Assembly: GCF_041435195.1 (NCBI RefSeq)
Contig: NZ_CP108106.1
Span: 5,180,501-5,244,500 of the forward strand
Source: Streptomyces sp. NBC_00224
GTDB taxonomy: Bacteria; Actinomycetota; Actinomycetes; Streptomycetales; Streptomycetaceae
Direction: 5' to 3'
DNA length: 64,000 bases
Numbering within the stretch: position 1 is the first letter of the stretch; the number at the start of each line of letters is the position of its first letter. Shown in pieces: positions 1 through 8,426 of this stretch. Under the pieces are notes generated by a model that worked only from the letters and a program-made list of their open reading frames with translations, did no database searches and was not told the DNA's origin. Both the position numbers and the translations under genes were made by a program.

Positions 1-1350
1 ACCTCCACCGCCAACGTCAGCTGGGTCACCACCGCGACCCTCCTCTCCGCCGCCGTCTTCACCCCGCTGCTCGGCCGCTTCGGCGACATGCACGGCAAGA
101 AGCCCACGCTCATAGGCGTCCTGGTGCTGATGGTCGCGGGCTCGGTCCTCGCCGCCACCACCAGCTCGCTGCTCTGGCTGATCATCGGCCGGGTCATGCA
201 GGGCGCCGCCACCGCGATCTTCCCGCTGGCCCTCTCGGTGCTGCGCGAGGAGATCCGCCCGGAGAAGCTGCACGGCGCGATGGCGCTGGTCAGCGGCACC
301 CTGGCGTTCGGCAGCGGTCTCGCCCTGGTGGGCGCGGGCCTGCTGACCCAGGGCGACAACCCCGACTACCACCGCGTCTTCTGGCTGGCCGCCGTGCTGG
401 CCGTCGTCGCCCTGGTCGCCGTCGTCGCGGGCGTCCCGGCCTCGCGCCACAAGCCCGGCGGGCGCACCGACTGGCTCGGCGCGGGCACGCTGGCCGCCCT
501 CCTGGTCCTCCTGCTGCTGCCGATCTCGCAGGGCCACGAGTGGGGCTGGACCTCGGTCCGCACCCTCGGCCTGTTCGTCGCCGCCGTCGTCATGGCCGCG
601 GTCTGGGTCCTGGTCGAGCGCAAGGTCAAGTCGCCCATGGTGGACATGAAGATGTTCGCCCACCGCCCGGTGCTCTTCACCAACCTGGCCGGTCTGCTGC
701 TCGGCTTCGCGATGTTCTCGCAGTTCATCGGCGTCTCGTACCTGGTGCAGATGCCGGAGAAGGTCACCGGCTACGGCTTCACGGCGTCGGTGCTGCGCGC
801 CTCCGTCGAGTACCTGCTGCCCACCACGATCATGTCGCTGCTCGCGGCCCAGATCGGCGGCATGCTGGTCCGCCGCATCGGCGCCCGCTTCACGCTGACG
901 GCCGGTGCCGCGTTCGGTGTCATCGGCTTCGCCTGGCTGACCGGCGCGCACGACTCCGGTGCCTCGGTGATCATGGCCGGCATGGTGATCGGTGTCGCCA
1001 TCAGCTTCGGTTACGCGGCGATGCCCGCCCTGATCGTGGCGAGCGTCCCGCACCACCAGACCGGTATCGCCAACGGCATCAACTCGATCTCCCGGTCGGT
1101 CGGCAGCGCCATCGCCAGTGCGGTGATCACCTCGCTGCTCGCGTCCAAGACGATCGAGCACCTGCCGGCCGGGGTGCCGCCGCTGCCGCAGGAGAGCCAG
1201 TTCACGCTGAGCTTCGCGCTTGCGGGGGCCGCGTTCCTGCTGGTCGTGGTGGTGGCTCTGGTCGGGCTGCACGCCGACCGGTCGCCGAAGGCGGCGGAGC
1301 AGCCGGAGGCTGCTGTGACCGAGAAGGCCGCGGAGACCGCCTCCGCGTAA
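1..1350 (+). CDS. MFS drug-efflux transporter, 5' end missing
   Basis: The reading frame is open from the first base, so the true start lies outside the window; an internal ATG at 88 is not the start. The visible 449 residues form a chain of hydrophobic helices typical of the major facilitator superfamily, with the loop motif LGRFGDMHGKK (motif A, G-x-x-x-D-x-x-G-[RK]-[RK]) near the left edge. The tail after about residue 425 is Ala/Glu rich and probably cytoplasmic. The likely role is proton-driven export of small, perhaps toxic, molecules across the membrane; the substrate cannot be read from the sequence. A strong terminator follows at 1358. Confidence 0.85.
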   Translation, partial: TSTANVSWVTTATLLSAAVFTPLLGRFGDMHGKKPTLIGVLVLMVAGSVLAATTSSLLWLIIGRVMQGAATAIFPLALSVLREEIRPEKLHGAMALVSGTLAFGSGLALVGAGLLTQGDNPDYHRVFWLAAVLAVVALVAVVAGVPASRHKPGGRTDWLGAGTLAALLVLLLLPISQGHEWGWTSVRTLGLFVAAVVMAAVWVLVERKVKSPMVDMKMFAHRPVLFTNLAGLLLGFAMFSQFIGVSYLVQMPEKVTGYGFTASVLRASVEYLLPTTIMSLLAAQIGGMLVRRIGARFTLTAGAAFGVIGFAWLTGAHDSGASVIMAGMVIGVAISFGYAAMPALIVASVPHHQTGIANGINSISRSVGSAIASAVITSLLASKTIEHLPAGVPPLPQESQFTLSFALAGAAFLLVVVVALVGLHADRSPKAAEQPEAAVTEKAAETASA

Positions 1351-1357
1351 CGCGAAA

Positions 1358-1391
1358 GGGGCCCGGGGATTTTCCCCGGGCCCCTTTTTTT
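1358..1391 (+). terminator. Rho-independent terminator of the MFS gene
   Basis: A perfect 11-bp stem (GGGGCCCGGGG at 1358-1368, loop ATTTT, complement at 1374-1384) is followed by seven T. It lies 8 bp after the MFS stop codon and faces the convergent gene ending at 1458. Confidence 0.9.
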
Positions 1392-1422
1392 GGGCCTGAC
1401 GTCGGCTGCGGACCGTGCGTGG

Positions 1423-1448
1423 CTGGTCGCGCAGTTCCCCGCGCCCCT
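1423..1448 (+). repeat. 26-bp intergenic repeat, copy a
   Basis: The core begins CTGGTCGCGCAGTTCCCCGC and ends GCCCCT. The same core recurs at 10838, 10891 (inverted), 15567 (inverted), 23843, 47008, 47067 (inverted, two changes) and 60270 (inverted), always outside genes. This copy sits between two convergent genes. Confidence 0.85.
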
Positions 1449-1457
1449 TAAGGGGCG

Positions 1458-3305
1458 CTACGCCGCTCGTACCGCTCTCTCGCCCTCCGTCGCCGTCAGG
1501 TGTGCGCACGGGCGCTTGCGGTGGGCGCGGCTGAAGCGGGTGAACGGGCGCGGCAGGGCGAAGTTCACGAAGCCCTCGGCCTGCATCACCGCGAAGCCGA
1601 TGCGCGGCAGGTCGCCGTGGGCCCGGTAGACCATGAAGCGCGGCTCCCAGCGTGGCTGGAACTTCGCGTTGAACTTGTACAGCGACTCAATCTGGAACCA
1701 GCGGGACAGGAAGACCAGCAGTCCGCGCCAGAGCCGCAGCACCGGGCCGGCGCCGATCTTCTCGCCCCGCGCCAGCGCGGAACGGAACATCGCGAAGTTC
1801 AGGGAGACGTGTTCGATGCCGATCTTGGGCGCCGCCTGCAGCGCGGCGACGATCAGCAGCTCGTTCATACCCGGGTCGGCGGAGCGGTCGCGGCGCATCA
1901 GCTCCAGCGACATTCCGTCGGCGCCCCAGGGGACGAAGTGAATCATTGCCTTGAGGTCGCCGTACGGGCCCGGCTCGCCCGAGCCGTCGTCGTCGGCCTT
2001 GTGGGCGGTGGCGATCACGCAGTCGCCGTCGCCCGGGTCGCCGATCCGCCCCAGCGCCATGGAGAAGCCGCGCTCGGTGTCGGTGCCGCGCCAGTCCTCG
2101 GCGGCCCGCCGGATCCGTTCCAGCTCACCTACGGAGAGATCACGGACGCGCCGTACGCGGGTTTCGTAGCCATTGCGCTCGATGCGCTTGACCATCTGGC
2201 GTACGTTCCGCATGGCGCGCCCGGAGAGGGAGAAATCCGCGGCGTCCACCACCGCCTCGTCGCCCAGTTCCAGGGCGTCGAGCCCGGTCTCGCGGGTCCA
2301 CACCTCGCCGCCCGTCTCCGAGCAGCCGACCACGGCCGGGGTCCAGGAGTGGGCCTTGGCCTCGTCCATGAACCGCTCGATGGCGCCGGGCCAGGCCTCG
2401 ACGTCGCCGATGGGGTCGCCCGAGGCGAGCATCACACCGGAGACCACGCGGTAGGTGACGGCCGCCTTGCCGCTGGGGGAGAAGACGACCGCCTTGTCGC
2501 GGCGCAGCGCGAAGTGGCCGAGCGAGTCGCGGGCGCCGTGCTTGGCGAGCAGGTCGCGCAGCTGGCGCTCGTCGTCCTCGGTGAGCCGGGCGGCCGGGTG
2601 CTCGGGGCGGAAGGCCAGGTAGATGGTGGTGATCGCGGTCAGCAGGCCGAGTGCGCCCAGCGAATAGGCGACGGTCCAGCTGGTGTCGCCCGCATACTCG
2701 ACGGGGCCCTCGAAGCCGAACAGGCCGTACATCACGTGCTGGATCCGGTCGGCGATCGACGGGTTGCCGACGACCCGGCCGGGGTGGACCGAGACGATCA
2801 CCAGGCCCAGCCCCAGCGAACCGGAGCCGAGCAGGATGAAGTTGGCCAGCGCCTTCCAGCGGCTGCGCGGGTCGGGCAGCGCGGTGAACTCGCTGCGGTG
2901 CCTGACCAGCAGCACCAGCAGGGCGATCGAGATCAGTACGCCGACGATCGAGTGGCGGTAGAGGAATTGGGCCACCGCGCCGATCGGCAGCAGGGCGACC
3001 GCGGCCCGCCAGGCCCGCCGCTTGCGCCGCTTCAGGCCGTGCGCCAGGAGCAGCAGCAGGACGCCGGTGCTCAGCGCCAGGGCCGCCGCGAAGGGGCCCG
3101 TCGTGCCGGGCAGGACCTCGCTGACGGCGTGCATCCGGCTGGCGCGGAAGCGCGGGAAGATGCCGGCGGCGATGTTGAGCAGGCCGACGAACGTCGCGGC
3201 CGTGCCGACCAGTGATGGCACCGTCTCGGGGCGCGGTCCGCGGAGGACTTTGCGCGCGCCGGCCGGAACCGAACCCTTTTTGTCCCCATCTATCCTGACA
3301 GACAT
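1458..3305 (-). CDS. MprF/LysX-like membrane lipid aminoacyltransferase (DUF2156 family)
   Basis: The 615-residue product has an N-terminal block of about six membrane helices (residues ~35-250) followed by a soluble C-terminal domain of the phosphatidylglycerol lysyltransferase type (DUF2156), with the stretches ESFSPSGKAAVTYRVVSG-like core, DPIGD, and MIHFVPW. This family transfers an aminoacyl group from tRNA to phosphatidylglycerol on the cytoplasmic face, which lowers surface negative charge. There is no lysyl-tRNA synthetase domain, unlike mycobacterial LysX. I chose the ATG at 3305, preceded by GGGAAG; an in-frame start at 3353 would add 16 residues. It is divergent from the esterase gene at 3459. 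Aminoacyl specificity is unknown. Confidence 0.8.
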   Translation of the reverse strand: MSVRIDGDKKGSVPAGARKVLRGPRPETVPSLVGTAATFVGLLNIAAGIFPRFRASRMHAVSEVLPGTTGPFAAALALSTGVLLLLLAHGLKRRKRRAWRAAVALLPIGAVAQFLYRHSIVGVLISIALLVLLVRHRSEFTALPDPRSRWKALANFILLGSGSLGLGLVIVSVHPGRVVGNPSIADRIQHVMYGLFGFEGPVEYAGDTSWTVAYSLGALGLLTAITTIYLAFRPEHPAARLTEDDERQLRDLLAKHGARDSLGHFALRRDKAVVFSPSGKAAVTYRVVSGVMLASGDPIGDVEAWPGAIERFMDEAKAHSWTPAVVGCSETGGEVWTRETGLDALELGDEAVVDAADFSLSGRAMRNVRQMVKRIERNGYETRVRRVRDLSVGELERIRRAAEDWRGTDTERGFSMALGRIGDPGDGDCVIATAHKADDDGSGEPGPYGDLKAMIHFVPWGADGMSLELMRRDRSADPGMNELLIVAALQAAPKIGIEHVSLNFAMFRSALARGEKIGAGPVLRLWRGLLVFLSRWFQIESLYKFNAKFQPRWEPRFMVYRAHGDLPRIGFAVMQAEGFVNFALPRPFTRFSRAHRKRPCAHLTATEGERAVRAA

Positions 3306-3458
3306 CGCTTCCCGTGACTCCGCAAGAGATTCTGTTGTCCGCCACAGTGACAAGGTCGCCGCTGTGTTCCGGACAATTTGCGACCTCTAGGACGGCACTT
3401 CCCGGGGGCGGGTTCCCTTGGTCTCAGGAAAATCTCAGTCAGAAAGTTTCGACGACTC

Positions 3459-4571
3459 ATGGGTCTCACGAGCAACAAGGTTCTGGCGCTCGCCGTCGTA
3501 CTGGCGGTGGTGCTGTTCGCGCTCACCATCTGGCTCTGGCCGAAGCTGGCCAACCGCAGCTGGCGAGCCGTCCTGGGCCGGGTCGGCCTGCTCCTCGGCA
3601 CACAGCTGATGCTCTTCGCCTCGGTGGGCCTCGCGGCCAACAACTCCTTCCTCTTCTACGGCTCGTGGGCGGACCTCTTCGGCCAGGAGAACGGCATGGG
3701 CGTGGTGGTCGACCACTCCGCCGGAAGCAAGGACATCAAGGTCACGGGGAAGCAGAAGCCCGACACCCCCGGTGCCGGCAGCCCCGCGGTGGGGGGTGAG
3801 ATCCAGAAGGTGGTCGTCCAGGGCCGGCGTTCCAAAATAGCCAGCCCCGCCTACGTCTATCTGCCCCCCGAGTACTTCCAGAAGAAGTACGAGAACCAGA
3901 AGTTCCCGGCCGCCGTGGTGCTGACCGGCTATCCGGGCACCGCGGAGAACCTGATCAAAGGGCTGAAGTACCCGAAGACGGCATGGGCGCAGGTCAAGCA
4001 GAAGAAGGCGCAGCCGATGATCCTCGTGATGATGCGCCCGACGGTGGCGCCGCCGAGGGACACCGAGTGCGTGGACGTCCCGGGCGGTCCGCAGACCGAG
4101 ACCTTCTTCGCCAAGGACCTTCCCAAGGCCGTCTCCCAGACCTACCGGGTCGGCACCAAGCCGCAGAACTGGGGCTTCATCGGGAACTCGACCGGCGGCT
4201 ACTGCGCGCTGAAGATCGGTATCCACCACCCGGAGACCTTCGGCGCCAGCGCCGGCCTCTCGGCGTACTACAAGGCCGCCAGCGACCCGACCACCGGTGA
4301 TCTCTTCCACGGCGACAAGGCCGCGAAGAATCGTTCCAACCTGCTGTGGGCGCTCGACCACGTGGCGCCGGCCAAGTCGTCGTACCTGGTCACCAGCTCC
4401 AAGTCGGGCGAGGACAACCTCAAGCCGACGCTGAGGTTCATCGAGAAGGTGAAGTCGCCCGCGCGCGTCTCGTCGATCACGCTCGACAGCGGCGGGCACA
4501 ACTTCAACACCTGGCGGCGGGAGATCCCGCCGGTCCTGGAGTGGATCAGCGGCCGGCTCAGCGCGAACTGA
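3459..4571 (+). CDS. Membrane-anchored esterase of the Ag85/esterase D family
   Basis: The 370-residue product starts with two hydrophobic helices (residues ~8-28 and ~40-60), so the enzyme domain is probably outside the membrane. The rest is an alpha/beta-hydrolase of the putative-esterase family: the nucleophile elbow is GNSTGG, and the C-terminal DSGGHNFNTWR supplies a candidate catalytic His. The family includes mycobacterial mycolyltransferases, but Streptomyces make no mycolic acids, so a simple esterase or acyltransferase is more likely. I took the ATG at 3459 because it starts directly before the first helix; an in-frame TTG at 3378 has no better support. It overlaps the convergent ABC ATPase gene by 14 bases at the 3' ends. 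Confidence 0.78.
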   Translation: MGLTSNKVLALAVVLAVVLFALTIWLWPKLANRSWRAVLGRVGLLLGTQLMLFASVGLAANNSFLFYGSWADLFGQENGMGVVVDHSAGSKDIKVTGKQKPDTPGAGSPAVGGEIQKVVVQGRRSKIASPAYVYLPPEYFQKKYENQKFPAAVVLTGYPGTAENLIKGLKYPKTAWAQVKQKKAQPMILVMMRPTVAPPRDTECVDVPGGPQTETFFAKDLPKAVSQTYRVGTKPQNWGFIGNSTGGYCALKIGIHHPETFGASAGLSAYYKAASDPTTGDLFHGDKAAKNRSNLLWALDHVAPAKSSYLVTSSKSGEDNLKPTLRFIEKVKSPARVSSITLDSGGHNFNTWRREIPPVLEWISGRLSAN

Positions 4572-5721
4572 TCGACTCCACTTCCACTTCCGTACGGGGG
4601 ACGGCCTGGGCGTCCGCGTCGATCGAGCGGCGCAGCGCCTCGTGCAGCCGGGCCGGGGTGAGCACGCCGAGGAAGCGGCCCGTCCCCTCGTGGTCGATGA
4701 CCGCGATCCACCCCGCGTCGTGCTGGAGCATCGTCGCGAACGCCTGCTTGAGGGAGGCGCCGAGCGGCAGCCAGGCCTCCATCCGGCGGGCGTGCTCGCG
4801 CACGGTCGCCTTGCGGGTCCCTCCGCCGGCCAGTGCGGCCTTCTCGGCGGAGATCCAGCCGTGCAGGTCCCCGGAGGCGTCCAGGACCACCGCCCAGGGG
4901 GCGCCGAGGTCGCGGGGGAGCGGGTCGTCGAGCCGCACCACCGGCGGCTGCTCCAGGTCGCTCTCCTCGATGGGCGTCACCGAGAGCCGCTTCAGGCCCC
5001 GGTCGGCGCCGACGAAGTCCGCGACATACGGGGTCGCGGGCGTGCCGAGGACGGTCGCCGGGGCGTCCAGCTGCTCGATGCGCCCCTGCCCGTACACCGC
5101 GATGCGGTCGCCGAGGCGGACCGCCTCCTCGATGTCGTGGGTGACGAACAGGACGGTCTTGCGGACCTGCGACTGGAGCCTGAGGAACTCGTTCTGGAGC
5201 CGTTCGCGCACCACCGGGTCGACCGCGCCGAACGGCTCGTCCATCAGGAGCACGGGCGGGTCGGCCGCCAACGCCCGGGCCACGCCCACTCGTTGGCGCT
5301 GGCCGCCGGAGAGCTGCTCGGGGTAGCGCGCCCCGTGGACCTTGGGGTCGAGGCCGACCAGGTCGAGCAGTTCGGCCGCGCGCTCACGGGCCTTGGCGCG
5401 CTTGACGCCGAGCAGGTGCGGGACGGTCGCGGTGTTCTCCAGGACCGTCTTGTGCGGGAAGAGCCCGACCTGCTGGATGACATAGCCGATACGACGCCGA
5501 AGTTGGACCGGATCGACGGTGGATATGTCCTCCCCGTCCAGGAATATCCGGCCCTCGGTGGGCTCGATCAGCCGGTTCACCATCTTCATCGTGGTGGTCT
5601 TGCCGCAGCCGGACGGCCCGACGAGCGTGACCAGTTCCCCCTCGGCGACTTCGAAGGAGAGGTCGTCGACGGCGGTGGTGCCGTCGGCGTACCGCTTGGT
5701 GACGTGCTCGAATCGGATCAT
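4558..5721 (-). CDS. opuCA: Glycine betaine/choline ABC transporter ATP-binding protein with CBS domain
   Basis: This 387-residue ABC ATPase has Walker A GPSGCGKTT (~residue 37), the signature LSGGQRQR, Walker B VLLMDEPFGAVDP and the switch His in FVTHD. The C-terminal ~100 residues form a degenerate CBS-type region, as in OpuCA/ProV, where it senses ionic strength. It should energise the two permeases and binding protein encoded divergently at 5908-8318. The other system genes are on the opposite strand, so the 186-bp divergent region 5722-5907 must hold both promoters. Confidence 0.9.
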   Translation of the reverse strand: MIRFEHVTKRYADGTTAVDDLSFEVAEGELVTLVGPSGCGKTTTMKMVNRLIEPTEGRIFLDGEDISTVDPVQLRRRIGYVIQQVGLFPHKTVLENTATVPHLLGVKRAKARERAAELLDLVGLDPKVHGARYPEQLSGGQRQRVGVARALAADPPVLLMDEPFGAVDPVVRERLQNEFLRLQSQVRKTVLFVTHDIEEAVRLGDRIAVYGQGRIEQLDAPATVLGTPATPYVADFVGADRGLKRLSVTPIEESDLEQPPVVRLDDPLPRDLGAPWAVVLDASGDLHGWISAEKAALAGGGTRKATVREHARRMEAWLPLGASLKQAFATMLQHDAGWIAVIDHEGTGRFLGVLTPARLHEALRRSIDADAQAVPRTEVEVESISSR

Positions 5722-5907
5722 GGTTCCCCATTGTCGCCGGTGGTGACCGTGGCTGTGTGAACCCCATGTTGCCGCTCTGTGTTCGATGCGGGGATCCCCC
5801 CACCGGCCCTCGGTGATTGTCAGTGGCGGGGGTTAGGGTCGCCAGACAGACGTTCGGTCGGGGGATTCACGGGATTCACGGGATCCGGCGGGGGAGGTGG
5901 GGGACGG

Positions 5908-6594
5908 GTGGCTGCGCAGAACTGCCTGGTGCGCAACGACTGGATCTGCTGGGAGTACGTGCGCTCCCGCAGCCAGGAGCTGACCGACGCCACGGTCCAG
6001 CACGTCTGGATCACGGTGGCCTCGGTGCTGATCGGGCTGCTGATCGCCTTTCCGCTGGCGCTGCTCGCGCGCGGCCGCCGATCGGTCGCGGGCGCGGTCC
6101 TGACCCTGACGACCGTGCTCTACACGGTGCCGTCGCTGGCGATGTTCTCGCTGCTGCTGCCGGTGTTCGGGCTCTCCGCGTCGCTGGTGGTCACCGGCCT
6201 GGTGCTCTACTCGCTGACGATCCTCGTACGGAACATCCTGGCCGGCCTCGAAGCCGTCCCGTCCGAAGTCCGCGAGGCGGCCCGGGGGATGGGGTACGGA
6301 CGGATACGGCTGCTGTTCGAGGTCGAGCTGCCGCTCGCGCTGCCCGCGCTGCTGGCCGGTGTGCGCATCGCGACGGTGTCGACGGTGGCGCTGACCACGG
6401 TCGGCTCGGTGGTCGGCAAGGGCGGTCTGGGCAACCTCATAGGCGACGGCGTGCAGTCCACGTTCAAGGCGCAGGTGCTCACCGCGTCGGTGCTGTGCGT
6501 GCTGCTCGCCCTCGTGGCGGACCTGCTGCTGCTCGGCCTCCAGCGCCTGCTCACCCCGTGGACACGGATACGGACGACGGCGGGGGCGCGCTGA
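5908..6594 (+). CDS. Glycine betaine/choline ABC permease (OpuCB/ProW type)
   Basis: The 228-residue inner-membrane permease has about five helices and the EAA loop EVREAARGMGYGRIRLLFEVELPLALP-like segment (about residues 112-138) that docks on the ATPase. I chose the GTG at 5908, preceded by a very strong purine-rich site (GGGGGAGG, 5889-5896), and it fits family length; the open frame upstream is not coding. Its stop codon overlaps the ATG of the next permease (TGATG at 6592-6596), showing translational coupling. Confidence 0.88.
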   Translation: MAAQNCLVRNDWICWEYVRSRSQELTDATVQHVWITVASVLIGLLIAFPLALLARGRRSVAGAVLTLTTVLYTVPSLAMFSLLLPVFGLSASLVVTGLVLYSLTILVRNILAGLEAVPSEVREAARGMGYGRIRLLFEVELPLALPALLAGVRIATVSTVALTTVGSVVGKGGLGNLIGDGVQSTFKAQVLTASVLCVLLALVADLLLLGLQRLLTPWTRIRTTAGAR

Positions 6595-7280
6595 TGGGGG
6601 TCATGGCCGACGCCTGGACCTGGCTGACGACGGGGTCCAACTGGTCGGGCGACGACGGCGCCTGGCACCGCCTGGCCGAGCACGCGTATGTGAGCGGGGT
6701 CTCGCTCCTGGTGGCGTGCGCCATCGCGCTGCCGCTCGCGCTGTGGCTCGGGCACATAGGGCGGGGCGGGGCGCTCGCGGTCAACATCTCCAACGTGGGA
6801 CGGGCGGTGCCCGTCTTCGCGGTGCTCGCCCTGCTGATGCTCACCCCGCTGCGCAAGGCCGGGTACGCGCCGACGATCATCGCCCTTGTGCTCTTCGCGG
6901 TGCCGCCGCTGCTGACCAACGCGTACGTGGGAATGCGCGAGGTGGACCGGTCGGTGGTGGAGGCCGCGCGCGGGATGGGGATGTCGGGCGGGCAGCTGTT
7001 CGCCCGGGTGGAGCTGCCGCTCGCCTACCCGCTGATCATGATCGGGGTGCGGTCGGCCGCGGTGCAGGTGGTGGCGACGGCGACGATCGCCTCCATGGTG
7101 GGGCTCGGCGGCCTCGGCCGGATCATCACGGCCGGGTTCGCCACGTACAACACACCGCAGGTGGTCGCGGGGGCGATCCTCGCCGCGCTGCTCGCGTTGC
7201 TGGTCGAGGGCGTGCTGGTGCTGGCCGACCGGCTGTTCAGCCCGCTGCGCGCGGCGCGCGGGCGGAGCACGGCCCCGTAA
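6594..7280 (+). CDS. Glycine betaine/choline ABC permease (OpuCD/ProW type)
   Basis: This second 228-residue permease resembles its neighbour in size and layout, with about five helices and an EAA loop around VVEAARGMGMSGGQLFARVELP. The pair would form the transmembrane heterodimer of the importer. The start ATG overlaps the previous stop; a second in-frame ATG lies at 6603. The stop codon falls inside a short tandem repeat at 7279-7322, which forms the spacer before the binding-protein gene. Confidence 0.88.
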   Translation: MGVMADAWTWLTTGSNWSGDDGAWHRLAEHAYVSGVSLLVACAIALPLALWLGHIGRGGALAVNISNVGRAVPVFAVLALLMLTPLRKAGYAPTIIALVLFAVPPLLTNAYVGMREVDRSVVEAARGMGMSGGQLFARVELPLAYPLIMIGVRSAAVQVVATATIASMVGLGGLGRIITAGFATYNTPQVVAGAILAALLALLVEGVLVLADRLFSPLRAARGRSTAP

Positions 7281-7322
7281 CACCCCGGACCCCGAACACC
7301 CCGGACCCCGAACACGTCGGAC
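7279..7322. repeat. 16-bp tandem repeat, 2.75 copies
   Basis: AACACCCCGGACCCCG occurs at 7279-7294 and 7295-7310, followed by a partial degenerate copy to 7322. It fills most of the gap between the second permease and the binding-protein gene and overlaps the permease stop codon. No function is evident; slipped-strand expansion is the simplest origin. Confidence 0.8.
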
Positions 7323-7349
7323 TTACGAACTCTCGGATGGTGAACGTTC

Positions 7350-8318
7350 ATGAGCAAGATCCTGCGCACGGCCGGTGCGGTGCTGGGCACGCTGGCGCTG
7401 GCCGGGTCGCTGGCCGCGTGCGGCGGCGACAGCCTGGAGAAGGACAAGGGCGGTAGTGGCGGCGGGGGCGGCAAGAAGGGCTCGCTCACCGTCGGCGCCG
7501 CCGGCTTCACCGAGTCCGCCGTCCTCGCCGAGCTCTACGCCCAGATCCTGCACGACGCCGGATACAGCACCTCGGTCACCACGGTGAAGAACCGCGAGCT
7601 GTATGAACCCGCCCTGGAGAAGGGCGAGATCGACGTCGTTCCGGAATACGCGGCTACGCTTACCGAATTCCTCAACGCCAAGGTCAACGGCGACAAGGCG
7701 AAGGACAAGCCGCTCGCTTCCAGCGACGCCGCCGCGACCGTCGCCGAGCTCACCAAGCTCGCCGCCCCGCGCGGTCTCAAGGTGCTCCCGTCGGGCGCCG
7801 CGGTCGACCAGAACGCGTTCGCGGTGACCAAGGAATTCGCCACCAAGAACAACCTCAAGACCCTTTCGGATCTGGGGAAGTCGAAGCTCAAGGTCAAGGT
7901 CGCGGCGGGCGACGAGTGCACCGTCCGCCCCTTCTGCGCCCCCGGCCTGAAGTCCAAGTACGGCATCGACGTCGGCGGGATCGACCCCAAGGGCGTCGGC
8001 ACCCCGCAGGCCAAGCAGGCGGTCAAGGACGGCGTCGACCAGCTGGTGCTGACCACCACGACCGACGCCACCCTGGACCAGTACGGCCTGGTGCTCCTCG
8101 ACGACGACAAGAAGCTCCAGAACGCGGACAACGTCCTTCCCGTGGTCAATGCGAAGGAAGCGGGCGCCCAGGAGATAGCCGACGCGCTCGCGAAGCTCAC
8201 CAAGGCGCTGACGACCGGTGATCTCGTCGAGCTGAACCGCAAGGTGGACGCTGAGCGGGCGAAGGCGGCCGACGTCGCGAAGGACTATCTCCAGTCGAAG
8301 GGACTGATCAAGAAGTAG
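7350..8318 (+). CDS. Glycine betaine/choline ABC substrate-binding lipoprotein
   Basis: The 322-residue product has a lipoprotein signal peptide with lipobox LAAC (Cys about residue 24) and a short Gly-rich linker. A type-II periplasmic binding fold of the OpuAC family follows (GAAGFTESAVLAELYAQIL, then EIDVVPEYAAT). It captures the osmolyte, probably glycine betaine, choline or carnitine, outside the membrane and delivers it to the permeases at 5908-7280. The ATG is preceded by TGGTGAACGTTC without a strong ribosome site. It is the last gene of the importer operon. Confidence 0.88.
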   Translation: MSKILRTAGAVLGTLALAGSLAACGGDSLEKDKGGSGGGGGKKGSLTVGAAGFTESAVLAELYAQILHDAGYSTSVTTVKNRELYEPALEKGEIDVVPEYAATLTEFLNAKVNGDKAKDKPLASSDAAATVAELTKLAAPRGLKVLPSGAAVDQNAFAVTKEFATKNNLKTLSDLGKSKLKVKVAAGDECTVRPFCAPGLKSKYGIDVGGIDPKGVGTPQAKQAVKDGVDQLVLTTTTDATLDQYGLVLLDDDKKLQNADNVLPVVNAKEAGAQEIADALAKLTKALTTGDLVELNRKVDAERAKAADVAKDYLQSKGLIKK

Positions 8319-8426
8319 CGAAAGCCGGGCCCGGAGAAGAGGGCCGGAGAAGACGGTTGGGAGAAGATTCGGAAGATTGACGGGCGGGGGCTCCATTGGG
8401 CGTCTACGCACGGTAAATTTCAGGCC

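Noticed and set aside
1500..3215. Long plus-strand open frame opposite the lipid aminoacyltransferase.
   Set aside because: It is a shadow frame produced by GC bias with an Ala/Gly/Arg composition and no domain.
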